Shown one piece after another: positions 1 through 6,063 of a stretch of 12,522 nt of DNA. The translations under genes were made by a program, and so were the position numbers. Within the stretch, counting starts at the first letter, position 1; every line of letters begins with the position of its first letter. The notes under the pieces are model-generated. The model was not told the origin of the DNA, ran no database searches, and saw only the letters and a list, made by a program, of their open reading frames with translations. Source of the stretch: an uncultured Prevotella sp. (GTDB lineage: Bacteria > Bacteroidota > Bacteroidia > Bacteroidales > Bacteroidaceae); assembly GCA_900765465.1 (NCBI GenBank), contig CAAFRM010000287.1, positions 1 to 12,522 on the forward strand, read 5' to 3'.

Positions 1-2
1 AA

Positions 3-974
3 TTAATTTGTTTTTTGAGCTTCCCGTGCTTCCGCTCTCTCCTTGTCATACTTGTCGTATGCGTTGACGATGCGGGTTACGAGCTTGTGTCGCACAATAT
101 CCTTCTGCCCCAGTTTCACGACTCCGATTCCTTCTACTCCTTCCAGGATCTTGAGCGCCTCTTTCAGTCCGCTTCGCTGTTCGCGAGGCAAGTCTATCTG
201 TGTCAGGTCGCCGGTGATGATCATCTTGGTGTTCATACCCATACGGGTGAGGAACATTCTAATCTGCTGTGAGGTTGTATTCTGCGCCTCGTCGAGGATG
301 ACGACGGCGTCGCTGAGGGTGCGTCCACGCATGAAGGCGAGTGGCGCAATCTGGATAATGTGCTTTTCCATCATGTCTTGCAACTTGACGGCAGGAATCA
401 TATCTTCCAACGCATCATAGAGCGGTTGCAGGTAAGGGTCTATCTTATCTTTCATGTCGCCCGGCAGGAATCCGAGCTTTTCGCCTGCTTCTACGGCAGG
501 TCTTGAGAGGATGATTTTCTTGATAGCCTTCTCCTTGAGGGCTTTCACGGCAAGGGCGATGCTGAGGTAGGTCTTGCCGGTTCCGGCAGGACCCACAGCA
601 AATATCATATCGTTCTTCTCGTAAGCCTCGATGAGCTGCTGCTGGTTCTCGCTGCGGCTCTTGATAGGTCGGCCGCTGATGCTATATACCAGCACGCCTT
701 TCACGGAGTCTGCTTTGGTCTGTTTGCCTTTCACAATATCAAGGATATCCTCTTCATTGAGCATGTTGTATTTAGCTAAGTGCTTGCGCATCAGCTCAAT
801 GTCTTCTTCTGCTTTCGCCATTTCCTCTTCGTCGCCGAGCACACGAATCACGTTGTCGCGTGCAACGATACGCAACTTAGGATACAGTGACTTAATCATC
901 TGTAGGTTACCATTTCCTACGCCATAGAACATCACTGGATCTATATCTTCGAGTATAATATGTTTCTCTATCAA
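3..974 (-). CDS. phoH: PhoH family ATPase
   Basis: Cytosolic P-loop ATPase of the PhoH/PhoH-L family, 323 residues, complete in the window. The nucleotide site is clear: Walker A GPAGTGKT at residues 128-135, the family motif SRPAVEAGE at 158-166, and Walker B VILDEAQN at 225-232. Residues 1 to about 100 form the family's small N-terminal, KH-like region. Family members are linked to RNA metabolism and phosphate or stress responses, but the exact role is not settled. The start appears to be TTG (minus-strand codon at 972-974): the N-terminus MIEKHIILEDIDP matches what I recall of Bacteroidetes PhoH proteins, a TAG stop lies upstream in frame with no ATG after it, and the next in-frame ATG (residue 15) would cut into the conserved N-terminus. 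The gene is transcribed away from the DUF5715-like gene, with a good promoter at 1037-1068 and a leader of about 55 nt. Family assignment is firm; start is fairly sure. Confidence 0.95.
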   Translation of the reverse strand: MIEKHIILEDIDPVMFYGVGNGNLQMIKSLYPKLRIVARDNVIRVLGDEEEMAKAEEDIELMRKHLAKYNMLNEEDILDIVKGKQTKADSVKGVLVYSISGRPIKSRSENQQQLIEAYEKNDMIFAVGPAGTGKTYLSIALAVKALKEKAIKKIILSRPAVEAGEKLGFLPGDMKDKIDPYLQPLYDALEDMIPAVKLQDMMEKHIIQIAPLAFMRGRTLSDAVVILDEAQNTTSQQIRMFLTRMGMNTKMIITGDLTQIDLPREQRSGLKEALKILEGVEGIGVVKLGQKDIVRHKLVTRIVNAYDKYDKERAEAREAQKTN

Positions 975-1036
975 AATATTTATATTTCTTATTTGGTTTG
1001 CAACCTTAATGTTCTAAATAATGTTATATAACGCTG

Positions 1037-1068
1037 CAAAATTACTACTTTTCTGTGAATTGAGCAAA
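1037..1068 (-). promoter_or_regulatory. phoH promoter (Bacteroidetes type)
   Basis: On the minus strand the -7 box TAATTTTG lies at 1037-1044 and the -33 box TTTG at 1065-1068, separated by 20 bp. Both match the Bacteroidetes primary sigma consensus. The -7 box continues as TTTGCAG, like most other promoters in this window. Transcription should start near 1030. The element overlaps the divergent promoter of the next gene. Confidence 0.75.
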
Positions 1069-1094
1069 TATTTCAATACTTTTTGTTACCTTTG
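1060..1094 (+). promoter_or_regulatory. Promoter of the DUF5715-like gene
   Basis: The -7 box TACCTTTG lies at 1087-1094 and continues as CAG. The best -33 candidate is TTG at 1060-1062, with a rather long 24-bp spacer, so the -33 call is weak. The predicted start near 1100 leaves a leader of only about 10 nt before the ATG at 1111. The -33 side interlocks with the phoH -33 box at 1065-1068 on the other strand. Confidence 0.6.
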
Positions 1095-1110
1095 CAGGAA
1101 ATTTTTAGTT

Positions 1111-2001
1111 ATGAAGATTAGTAAGAATAGATATTTGCAAGGTTTTTTGGTAGTCGTGCTGTTGCTGGCACTGGTCCGTGTTATTTTTCCGAGTGTGGCT
1201 GAGCCTAGGTTGACGGCTCATTCGGAAGGGAAAGATAGTACGGCAATCGATTCATTGAGAGGAGATTTAATGGCTTCGGCTGGTGCTCAGAATGCCGTTT
1301 CCGGTGAGGCTTCTGATGCTTCTTCTGCTGAAACTGTGGCTGAGGATTTGAAGAAGGATGAACTGTCGGTAACTCCTGATACTGCCTCTGATGGCAGTTT
1401 TTCGATATTTTTCGATAAGAATGGCAAGGAGGTGAAGCATCGCATTTTCTCGGTGCCTCATTTCGGAAATACCTTCCCTGATCAGCAGGATGTACAGATT
1501 GTGGCTGCCAGCAAGCATGGCGTGGCTCCGGTTCAGAACCGTGAGGAGGCTGAGCATAGCAAGGGCAAGCTGGTGTATGTGGGCAGCAATCCTTTCTTTT
1601 ATGTGGATAAGTTGAACAACAGTATTCCTTATCTGGTGCCTAGGGCTTCGGTATTGTTGCAGGATATCGGTAGGGCGTATTTTGATTCGCTGCAGATTAA
1701 GGGCATTCCTTTGCATAAGATTATCGTTACCAGCATCTTGCGTACCAAGGATGATGTGTCGAAACTGAGAACCCGAAACGGCAATGCTACCGAGAATTCG
1801 TGCCATCTCTATGGTACTACTTTCGATATCTGCTACAACCGATATAAGCAGATTCAGACGGAGAAGCAGCCTCGCCGTCAGGTGCAGAATGATACCCTGA
1901 AGTGGGTTTTCAGCGAGGTGTTGAGGGATTTCCGTGAGAAGAACCGCTGTTATATCAAATATGAGGTAAAACAGGGTTGTTTCCACATTACCGTAAGATA
2001 A
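1111..2001 (+). CDS. DUF5715-like membrane-anchored protein with an M15-type metal site
   Basis: A 296-residue protein that I recognise as resembling the Bacteroidetes family DUF5715, whose function is not established. Residues 11-28 form one hydrophobic segment after a basic start, so it is anchored in the inner membrane or exported; residues 35-95 are a low-complexity Ser/Ala/Asp/Glu-rich linker. The folded part is about 97-296. It carries signs of the peptidase M15/VanX metal site: S208-x-x-R211, then S230-C-H232-x-x-G235-x-x-x-D239 (the family pattern is SxHxxGxAxD), and a final H292 in CFHITV preceded by E285. This suggests a zinc-dependent cell-wall DD- or LD-peptidase or a derivative, but that is inference. 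I chose ATG 1111 because an earlier in-frame ATG at 1021 would put the promoter inside the coding region, and translation from 1111 gives a proper N-terminal membrane segment. Confidence 0.8.
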   Translation: MKISKNRYLQGFLVVVLLLALVRVIFPSVAEPRLTAHSEGKDSTAIDSLRGDLMASAGAQNAVSGEASDASSAETVAEDLKKDELSVTPDTASDGSFSIFFDKNGKEVKHRIFSVPHFGNTFPDQQDVQIVAASKHGVAPVQNREEAEHSKGKLVYVGSNPFFYVDKLNNSIPYLVPRASVLLQDIGRAYFDSLQIKGIPLHKIIVTSILRTKDDVSKLRTRNGNATENSCHLYGTTFDICYNRYKQIQTEKQPRRQVQNDTLKWVFSEVLRDFREKNRCYIKYEVKQGCFHITVR

Positions 2002-2039
2002 GGTTATTGCCATAAGATTAATCTTTTATGGCAAAAAAC

Positions 2040-2074
2040 AAAAAAGCTAGCAGATTTTTCCTGCTAGCTTTTTT
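2040..2074. terminator. Bidirectional intrinsic terminator
   Basis: A perfect inverted repeat: A6 + GCTAGCAG (2040-2053), a 7-nt loop, then CTGCTAGC + T6 (2061-2074). It gives a GC-containing hairpin followed by a U-run on either strand, and it sits between the convergent DUF5715-like gene (stop at 2001) and antiporter gene (stop at 2086). It should terminate both. Confidence 0.9.
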
Positions 2075-2085
2075 CGTTCTTTCAT

Positions 2086-4347
2086 TTAGCTCTTTTCCTG
2101 AATCTTCTGAAGGTCAGCCTCTTCGCCTACCAGCCAGATGATGTCGCCCTTTTCGAATACGCGGGAAGGGAGGATGTGGGTAAGGTTCTCCTGACCCTCT
2201 TCCAATCCTACAACCATACAGTTGTACTTGTTGCGGATTCCGCTCTCTTCCAGCGTCTTTCCCAGAAATTCGCTGCCGCCGCTGATGATGAGCTGGCGGA
2301 GCTTCATCTCCCGCTTCTCTATCTCCAGATCTTCCGGGGCTAGCTCGGTGGTGAGCGCCTGGGCAAACTTGTGTACCTGGTCGTCGTTACCGATGATCTG
2401 AAGCTTGTCGCCAGGGAATATCACGGTGTCGCCATTCGGGATGTTCAGGCGCTGCGACCCCCTTCGGATGCTGCTCATATCGATGCCGAAACGCTGGCGG
2501 AGGTGCAGTTCCTTCAGTGATTTGCCACACCAGATGCTGTCTTCCGGTACCTCGATTTCACTGATATGGATATCTCTGTCCAGCAGATGACCCTCGTAGA
2601 GCGGGCGCTTTTCGCCGTTTACCTGTGCGGCAATATCGCGCGAACGCAGGTTGTGCAGGAAGAGGCGCTCCATCACGATGCTTCGTTTCTTGATGCGGCG
2701 TGAACCCAACATCAGCAGTACAATCACGGCTCCGATGCATACCATCAGCGCATTGGTGAATCGGGACAGATAGTTGATGATATAGAAGATGAAGCCCAGG
2801 GCAATGACGTATCTCACGAATATCGTGAAGAGCAGCGGGATGCGGTTGATGCTGCTCTCCACCCACAGTCGCTTCCATTCCGGGCTGTGATTCTTCTTCA
2901 TCACGATGGCTCGCAGGAAAGGCGAGATGAGTACGATGGTGAGCAGACCCGTGATGGCGTTGGCGTACCAGTGGAGATTCCAGCCTGGCAGCATATTGCG
3001 CATCAGAGGCAGGACGAAGGTAAACATCATCGCTATCGCCGCAGCCGAAAGGATGGAGTATGCCACGGTATTGATGACCATCTGGCGGATCAGTGATTTC
3101 CACTTACTCTGCTGTTGGGTAGAGGGGCGGCTCATCGCAAAATGGTTCAGGATATTGATGAATTTGCTAGGCAGATGCTTCTCCATCAGCTGATAGGAAG
3201 GCTGCGCCAGTCGGATCATATAAGGGGTGAGGAAGGTGGTGATGACTGAAACTGCCACCACTACCGGATAGAGGAAGTTGCTGATAACTCCCAGCGACAA
3301 TCCCAGCGAGGCGATGATGAAGGAGAACTCGCCAATCTGTGCCATCGAGAATCCGCAGCGCATTGCCGACTTCAAAGATTCGCCGCCCAGCATGAATCCG
3401 AAGGTTCCCAATGTTGCCTGTCCTATCAGAATGGCTGCTACGAGTGCGAGGATAGGAACGGCATATTCTACCAGAATGTTGGGATCTACCAGCATACCTA
3501 CCGATACGAAGAAGATGGCTCCGAAGAGATTCTTTACCGGTTCTACTAGCTTGATAATCTTCTCAGCCTCAATGGTTTCTGCCAGGATGCTACCCATGAC
3601 GAAGGCTCCGAAAGCGCTCGAAAAACCTACCTTGGTAGATAATACCGCCATGCCGCAGCACAGTCCCAGGGAAACGATGAGCAGGGTTTCGCCATTGATG
3701 AACTTCCTGACCGAGCGCAGGAAGAGTGGGATGGCAAAGATGCCCACGATAAACCATAATACCAGGAAGAAGCCAATCCTCAGTACCGATGTGAACATCT
3801 GTTCGCCATCCGGATTGTTGCCTCCGGCGATGGCGGAAAGCATCACCATCATCACGATGGCAAGGATGTCTTCCAGGATGAGCACGCTCATCACCATAGA
3901 GGCAAACTTCTGCTGCCGCAGTCCCATATCATCGAAAGCCTTATATATAATGGTGGTGGAACTCATGGCGAGCATACCACCCAGGAAGATGCAGTCCATC
4001 CTGCCCCAGCCGAAGCTGTGACCCACGCTGATGCCCAGCATCATCATGGAAAAGACGATGACGATGCAGGCGATGATGGGCGAGGCTCCCATCTTCACGA
4101 TTTTCTTGAAGGAGAAATCGAGACCGAGCGAGAAGAGGGTGAAGATGACACCGATGTCTGCCCAGGTCTGGATATCCGTCTCGTCCATCACCGACATGGT
4201 GTAGGGCATGTGGGGCGACACGAGGAAGCCCGCCACGATGTAACCCAGCACCAGGGGCTGCTTGAGCCGCTTGAAGATGAGGGTAACAATGCCAGCCACC
4301 ATCAGGATGAGGGCGAGGTCTTTTACTAAATAGGGAATTTCTGCCAT
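2086..4347 (-). CDS. CPA2-family cation:proton antiporter with two TrkA-C domains
   Basis: A 753-residue inner-membrane exchanger of the CPA2 (KefB/NapA-like) family, expected to swap Na+ or K+ for H+. Residues about 6-385 are the exchanger core with many hydrophobic helices; the acidic pair in LED at 158-160 fits the ion-binding helix, and GEFSF at 339-343 is a typical CPA2 sequence. A second membrane block follows at about 420-550 (around four helices). The cytosolic tail has two RCK_C/TrkA-C-like domains, at about 593-668 and 680-750; these usually bind a small ligand that gates transport. There is no Rossmann RCK_N domain with a GxGxxG motif, unlike KefB and KefC of E. coli, so the ion and ligand cannot be assigned. 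The start ATG (4345-4347) has no Shine-Dalgarno. I found no clear promoter in its leader, so part of its expression may be read-through from pepT. Confidence 0.92.
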   Translation of the reverse strand: MAEIPYLVKDLALILMVAGIVTLIFKRLKQPLVLGYIVAGFLVSPHMPYTMSVMDETDIQTWADIGVIFTLFSLGLDFSFKKIVKMGASPIIACIVIVFSMMMLGISVGHSFGWGRMDCIFLGGMLAMSSTTIIYKAFDDMGLRQQKFASMVMSVLILEDILAIVMMVMLSAIAGGNNPDGEQMFTSVLRIGFFLVLWFIVGIFAIPLFLRSVRKFINGETLLIVSLGLCCGMAVLSTKVGFSSAFGAFVMGSILAETIEAEKIIKLVEPVKNLFGAIFFVSVGMLVDPNILVEYAVPILALVAAILIGQATLGTFGFMLGGESLKSAMRCGFSMAQIGEFSFIIASLGLSLGVISNFLYPVVVAVSVITTFLTPYMIRLAQPSYQLMEKHLPSKFINILNHFAMSRPSTQQQSKWKSLIRQMVINTVAYSILSAAAIAMMFTFVLPLMRNMLPGWNLHWYANAITGLLTIVLISPFLRAIVMKKNHSPEWKRLWVESSINRIPLLFTIFVRYVIALGFIFYIINYLSRFTNALMVCIGAVIVLLMLGSRRIKKRSIVMERLFLHNLRSRDIAAQVNGEKRPLYEGHLLDRDIHISEIEVPEDSIWCGKSLKELHLRQRFGIDMSSIRRGSQRLNIPNGDTVIFPGDKLQIIGNDDQVHKFAQALTTELAPEDLEIEKREMKLRQLIISGGSEFLGKTLEESGIRNKYNCMVVGLEEGQENLTHILPSRVFEKGDIIWLVGEEADLQKIQEKS

Positions 4348-4355
4348 ATTTTTCT

Positions 4356-4404
4356 GTTTATGAAAATGATAATCTCTCTAAAAAATAGTCAGTTTATGAA
4401 AATG
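4356..4404. repeat. Two 13-bp direct repeats in the antiporter leader
   Basis: GTTTATGAAAATG occurs at 4356-4368 and again at 4392-4404, 36 bp apart, between pepT and the antiporter. Between them lies TGATAATCTCTCT, which on the minus strand reads AGAGAGATTATCA and recurs in the repeat array downstream of asnA. Function unknown; it could be an operator pair or the remains of an intergenic repeat. Confidence 0.6.
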
Positions 4405-4434
4405 GGGAATTTAGATTTCTCCTAAATTCCCCAT
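4402..4434 (-). terminator. Intrinsic terminator of pepT
   Basis: Perfect 13-bp inverted repeat ATGGGGAATTTAG / CTAAATTCCCCAT with a 7-nt loop at 4415-4421, beginning 5 nt after the pepT stop codon (4440-4442). On the minus strand it is followed by TTTTCATAAA, a short T-run. The limited T-run leaves some read-through into the antiporter gene possible. Confidence 0.8.
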
Positions 4435-4439
4435 ATATA

Positions 4440-5663
4440 TTAGTCGTTATACTCTTCTGTGATTTCCGCAATCTTCACGATGGTATCCACTACCTTTTGC
4501 ATCACCTGTACGCTCACGAATTCGTGAGGACCATGGAAGTTGACGCCACCGGCAAAGATGTTTGGACAAGGAAGACCCTTGAAGCTGAGCTGCGCACCAT
4601 CTGTACCGCCACGGATAGGCTCTACGCGAGGTGGAACACCACTCTCCTGCATGGCACGGAGCACGATGTCGATGACATGCATGTTTGGATCAATCTTCTC
4701 CTTCATGTTGTAGTACTGGTCGTAGATTTCTGCCGTAACAGTTCCCTCGCCGTACTTCTCGTTCATCTTCTTGACGCAGTCTTCGATGAAATCCTTGCGA
4801 GCTTCAAATTTCTGGCGGTCGTGGTCGCGGATGATATAGCTGAGCTTAGCCTCCTCGCAGCGGCTTTCGATGCCGAGCAGGTGGTAGAAGCCCTGGTAAC
4901 CTTCGGTCTGTTCAGGAGTTTCTGCCTCAGGAATCATATTCTGGAATTCCACAGCCAGACGGCTTGCGTTGATCATCTTGCCCTTGGCATAGCCTGTATG
5001 CACGCTCACGCCCTTGATGTGGATCTTGGCAGCAGCAGCATTGAAGTTCTCGTATTCCAGGTCGCCCAGGTCGCCGCCGTCGATGGTGTATGCCCAGTCG
5101 CAGCCAAACTTCTCTACATCGAAGTGATGGGCGCCCATACCGATTTCCTCGTCTGGATTGAAGCCCACGCGGATGTCTCCATGCTTGATTTCCTTATGGT
5201 CGCGGAGGTAGCACATTGCCTGTACGATTTCAGCGATGCCCGCCTTGTCGTCTGCACCGAGCAGGGTAGTTCCATCAGTTACGATGATGTCCTCGCCCTT
5301 GTGCGCCTTGAGTTCAGGGAATTTTTCTACGCTGGAGATGATGCCCGGACTGAGTTCGATATCCTCGCCGTCGTAGTTCTTAATGACGCGGGCCTTGATG
5401 TCTTTTCCGCTGGCATCAGGACTGGTGTCCATGTGAGAGATGAAGCCGATGGTAGGAGTCTTTTTCTTGGTATTGCCCTTCAGGGTGGCGTAGATGTAGC
5501 CCATATCGTCCATCTCTACGTCGCTCAGACCTTCTTCCTCCAGTTCGTGCTTCAGGTACTTGGCAAAATCCAACTGTTTTGCCGTGCTTGGCACACTTTC
5601 TGAGTCTTCACTCGACTGTGTGTCGAATTTTGTATAGTTAATGAAACGTTCTACTAAATCCAT
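4440..5663 (-). CDS. pepT: Peptidase T (tripeptide aminopeptidase)
   Basis: Cytosolic di-zinc tripeptidase of family M20B that removes the N-terminal residue from tripeptides, the last step in peptide breakdown. The length of 407 residues is normal for PepT. All metal and catalytic positions are present: H77-M-D79 in SHMDTSPDASG, D138 in LGADDKAG, E172/E173 in NPDEEIGMG, D195 in TIDGG, and H380 in FHGPHEF. The substrate-site segment KGVSVHTGYAKGKMINA (218-234) and RGGTDGAQLSF (351-361) are also intact. The start ATG (5661-5663) lies only 28 bp from the 3' end of tRNA-Arg on the same strand, with no terminator or second promoter visible between, so the mRNA probably arises by processing of a shared tRNA-pepT transcript. 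A terminator follows at once. Confidence 0.97.
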   Translation of the reverse strand: MDLVERFINYTKFDTQSSEDSESVPSTAKQLDFAKYLKHELEEEGLSDVEMDDMGYIYATLKGNTKKKTPTIGFISHMDTSPDASGKDIKARVIKNYDGEDIELSPGIISSVEKFPELKAHKGEDIIVTDGTTLLGADDKAGIAEIVQAMCYLRDHKEIKHGDIRVGFNPDEEIGMGAHHFDVEKFGCDWAYTIDGGDLGDLEYENFNAAAAKIHIKGVSVHTGYAKGKMINASRLAVEFQNMIPEAETPEQTEGYQGFYHLLGIESRCEEAKLSYIIRDHDRQKFEARKDFIEDCVKKMNEKYGEGTVTAEIYDQYYNMKEKIDPNMHVIDIVLRAMQESGVPPRVEPIRGGTDGAQLSFKGLPCPNIFAGGVNFHGPHEFVSVQVMQKVVDTIVKIAEITEEYND

Positions 5664-5691
5664 GTTCTTAAATTAAATTTTAATGTAGTAG

Positions 5692-5765
5692 TGATCTCGG
5701 TGGGACTCAAACCCACGACCTTCAGAACCGGAATCTGACGCTCTATTCAACTAAGCTACGAGACC
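5692..5765 (-). tRNA. tRNA-Arg (anticodon CCG)
   Basis: A 74-nt cloverleaf read on the minus strand. The acceptor stem GGTCTCG/CGAGATC has 7 pairs with one G-U; the D arm is GCTTAGTTGAATAGAGC; the anticodon stem TCAGA/TCTGA encloses TTCCGGT, giving anticodon CCG for Arg codon CGG; the T stem is GTGGG/CCCAC. The discriminator is A73, and A20 and C35, known arginine identity elements in E. coli, are present. CCA is not encoded. The T loop is TTTGAGT, so position 56 is U, and position 19 in the D loop is A: an A19-U56 pair replaces the usual G19-C56. It is followed by pepT after 28 bp. Confidence 0.95.
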
Positions 5766-5818
5766 AGAATTGGTGATTTATCGGCAAACGCCGCCTACCC
5801 CTTAGGAGTAATTGACTG

Positions 5819-5850
5819 CAAAAGTACATCTTTTATTTTGAATAACCAAA
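5819..5850 (-). promoter_or_regulatory. Promoter of tRNA-Arg and probably pepT
   Basis: On the minus strand the -7 box TACTTTTG (5819-5826) is 20 bp downstream of a TTTG -33 box (5847-5850), and it continues as CAG. The start is expected near 5812, giving a tRNA 5' leader of about 45 nt that contains a small CGGC-GTTT-GCCG hairpin. It is the only recognisable promoter in front of pepT. Confidence 0.75.
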
Positions 5851-5913
5851 TATTTGGCTCATTTTTTTTCTATATATATAATGTATAGGGCGAAAATACG
5901 GTGATTTTTTCTA

Positions 5914-5965
5914 CAAAATGATACTTAAAATCTAAAAAATGCTATCATTTTGCGAAATATTTTCG
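5914..5965. promoter_or_regulatory. Inverted repeats upstream of the asnA promoter (possible operator)
   Basis: A perfect 10-bp inverted repeat, CAAAATGATA (5914-5923) and TATCATTTTG (5943-5952), with a 19-nt spacer. It is followed directly by a second palindrome, CGAAA-TAT-TTTCG (5953-5965), ending 8 bp before the asnA -33 box. The position suits a regulator-binding site for asnA or for the divergent tRNA/pepT unit. No regulator can be named from sequence. Confidence 0.45.
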
Positions 5966-5973
5966 AAAAACGC

Positions 5974-6003
5974 TTGCAGATTAATAATAAATTTGTATCT
6001 TTG
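5974..6003 (+). promoter_or_regulatory. asnA promoter
   Basis: The -33 box TTG (5974-5976, within AAACGCTTGC) and the -7 box TATCTTTG (5996-6003) are 19 bp apart, and the -7 box continues as CAG. The start is expected near 6010, giving a leader of about 54 nt. The same extended -33 sequence AAACGCTTGC is used by the Nif3-family gene at the right edge. Confidence 0.8.
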
Positions 6004-6063
6004 CAGCGTGAAAGTAAGATAAACAGTAAAATAAGAAACTATAAACGATATATAATAGATAAA

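Noticed and set aside
1021..1110. Earlier start for the DUF5715-like protein (30 more codons)
   Set aside because: It would lie upstream of the promoter at 1060-1094 and place extra residues before a normal membrane anchor.
1267..2013. 248-codon minus-strand open frame opposite the DUF5715-like gene
   Set aside because: It is a mirror of a gene with a clear promoter, membrane anchor and conserved motifs, and it would cross the 3' end of that gene without its own start signals.
2009..2032. GCCATAA/TTATGGC hairpin as the terminator of the DUF5715-like gene
   Set aside because: It is followed by an A-run, not a T-run; the perfect hairpin at 2040-2074 is the better terminator.
4497..5603. Long plus-strand open frame (368 codons) opposite pepT
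   Set aside because: It mirrors pepT, which has all M20B catalytic residues. The antisense product has no recognisable domain and no promoter.
5664..5691. Terminator between tRNA-Arg and pepT
   Set aside because: The 28 bp are AT-rich with only weak self-pairing and no GC stem followed by a T-run.
5950..6063. Earlier start for asnA (38 more codons)
   Set aside because: That stretch holds the -33 and -7 boxes, and the added residues are not part of the AsnA family N-terminus.
6004..6063. Riboswitch or attenuator in the asnA leader
   Set aside because: The leader is only about 54 nt, AT-rich, with no stable hairpins.
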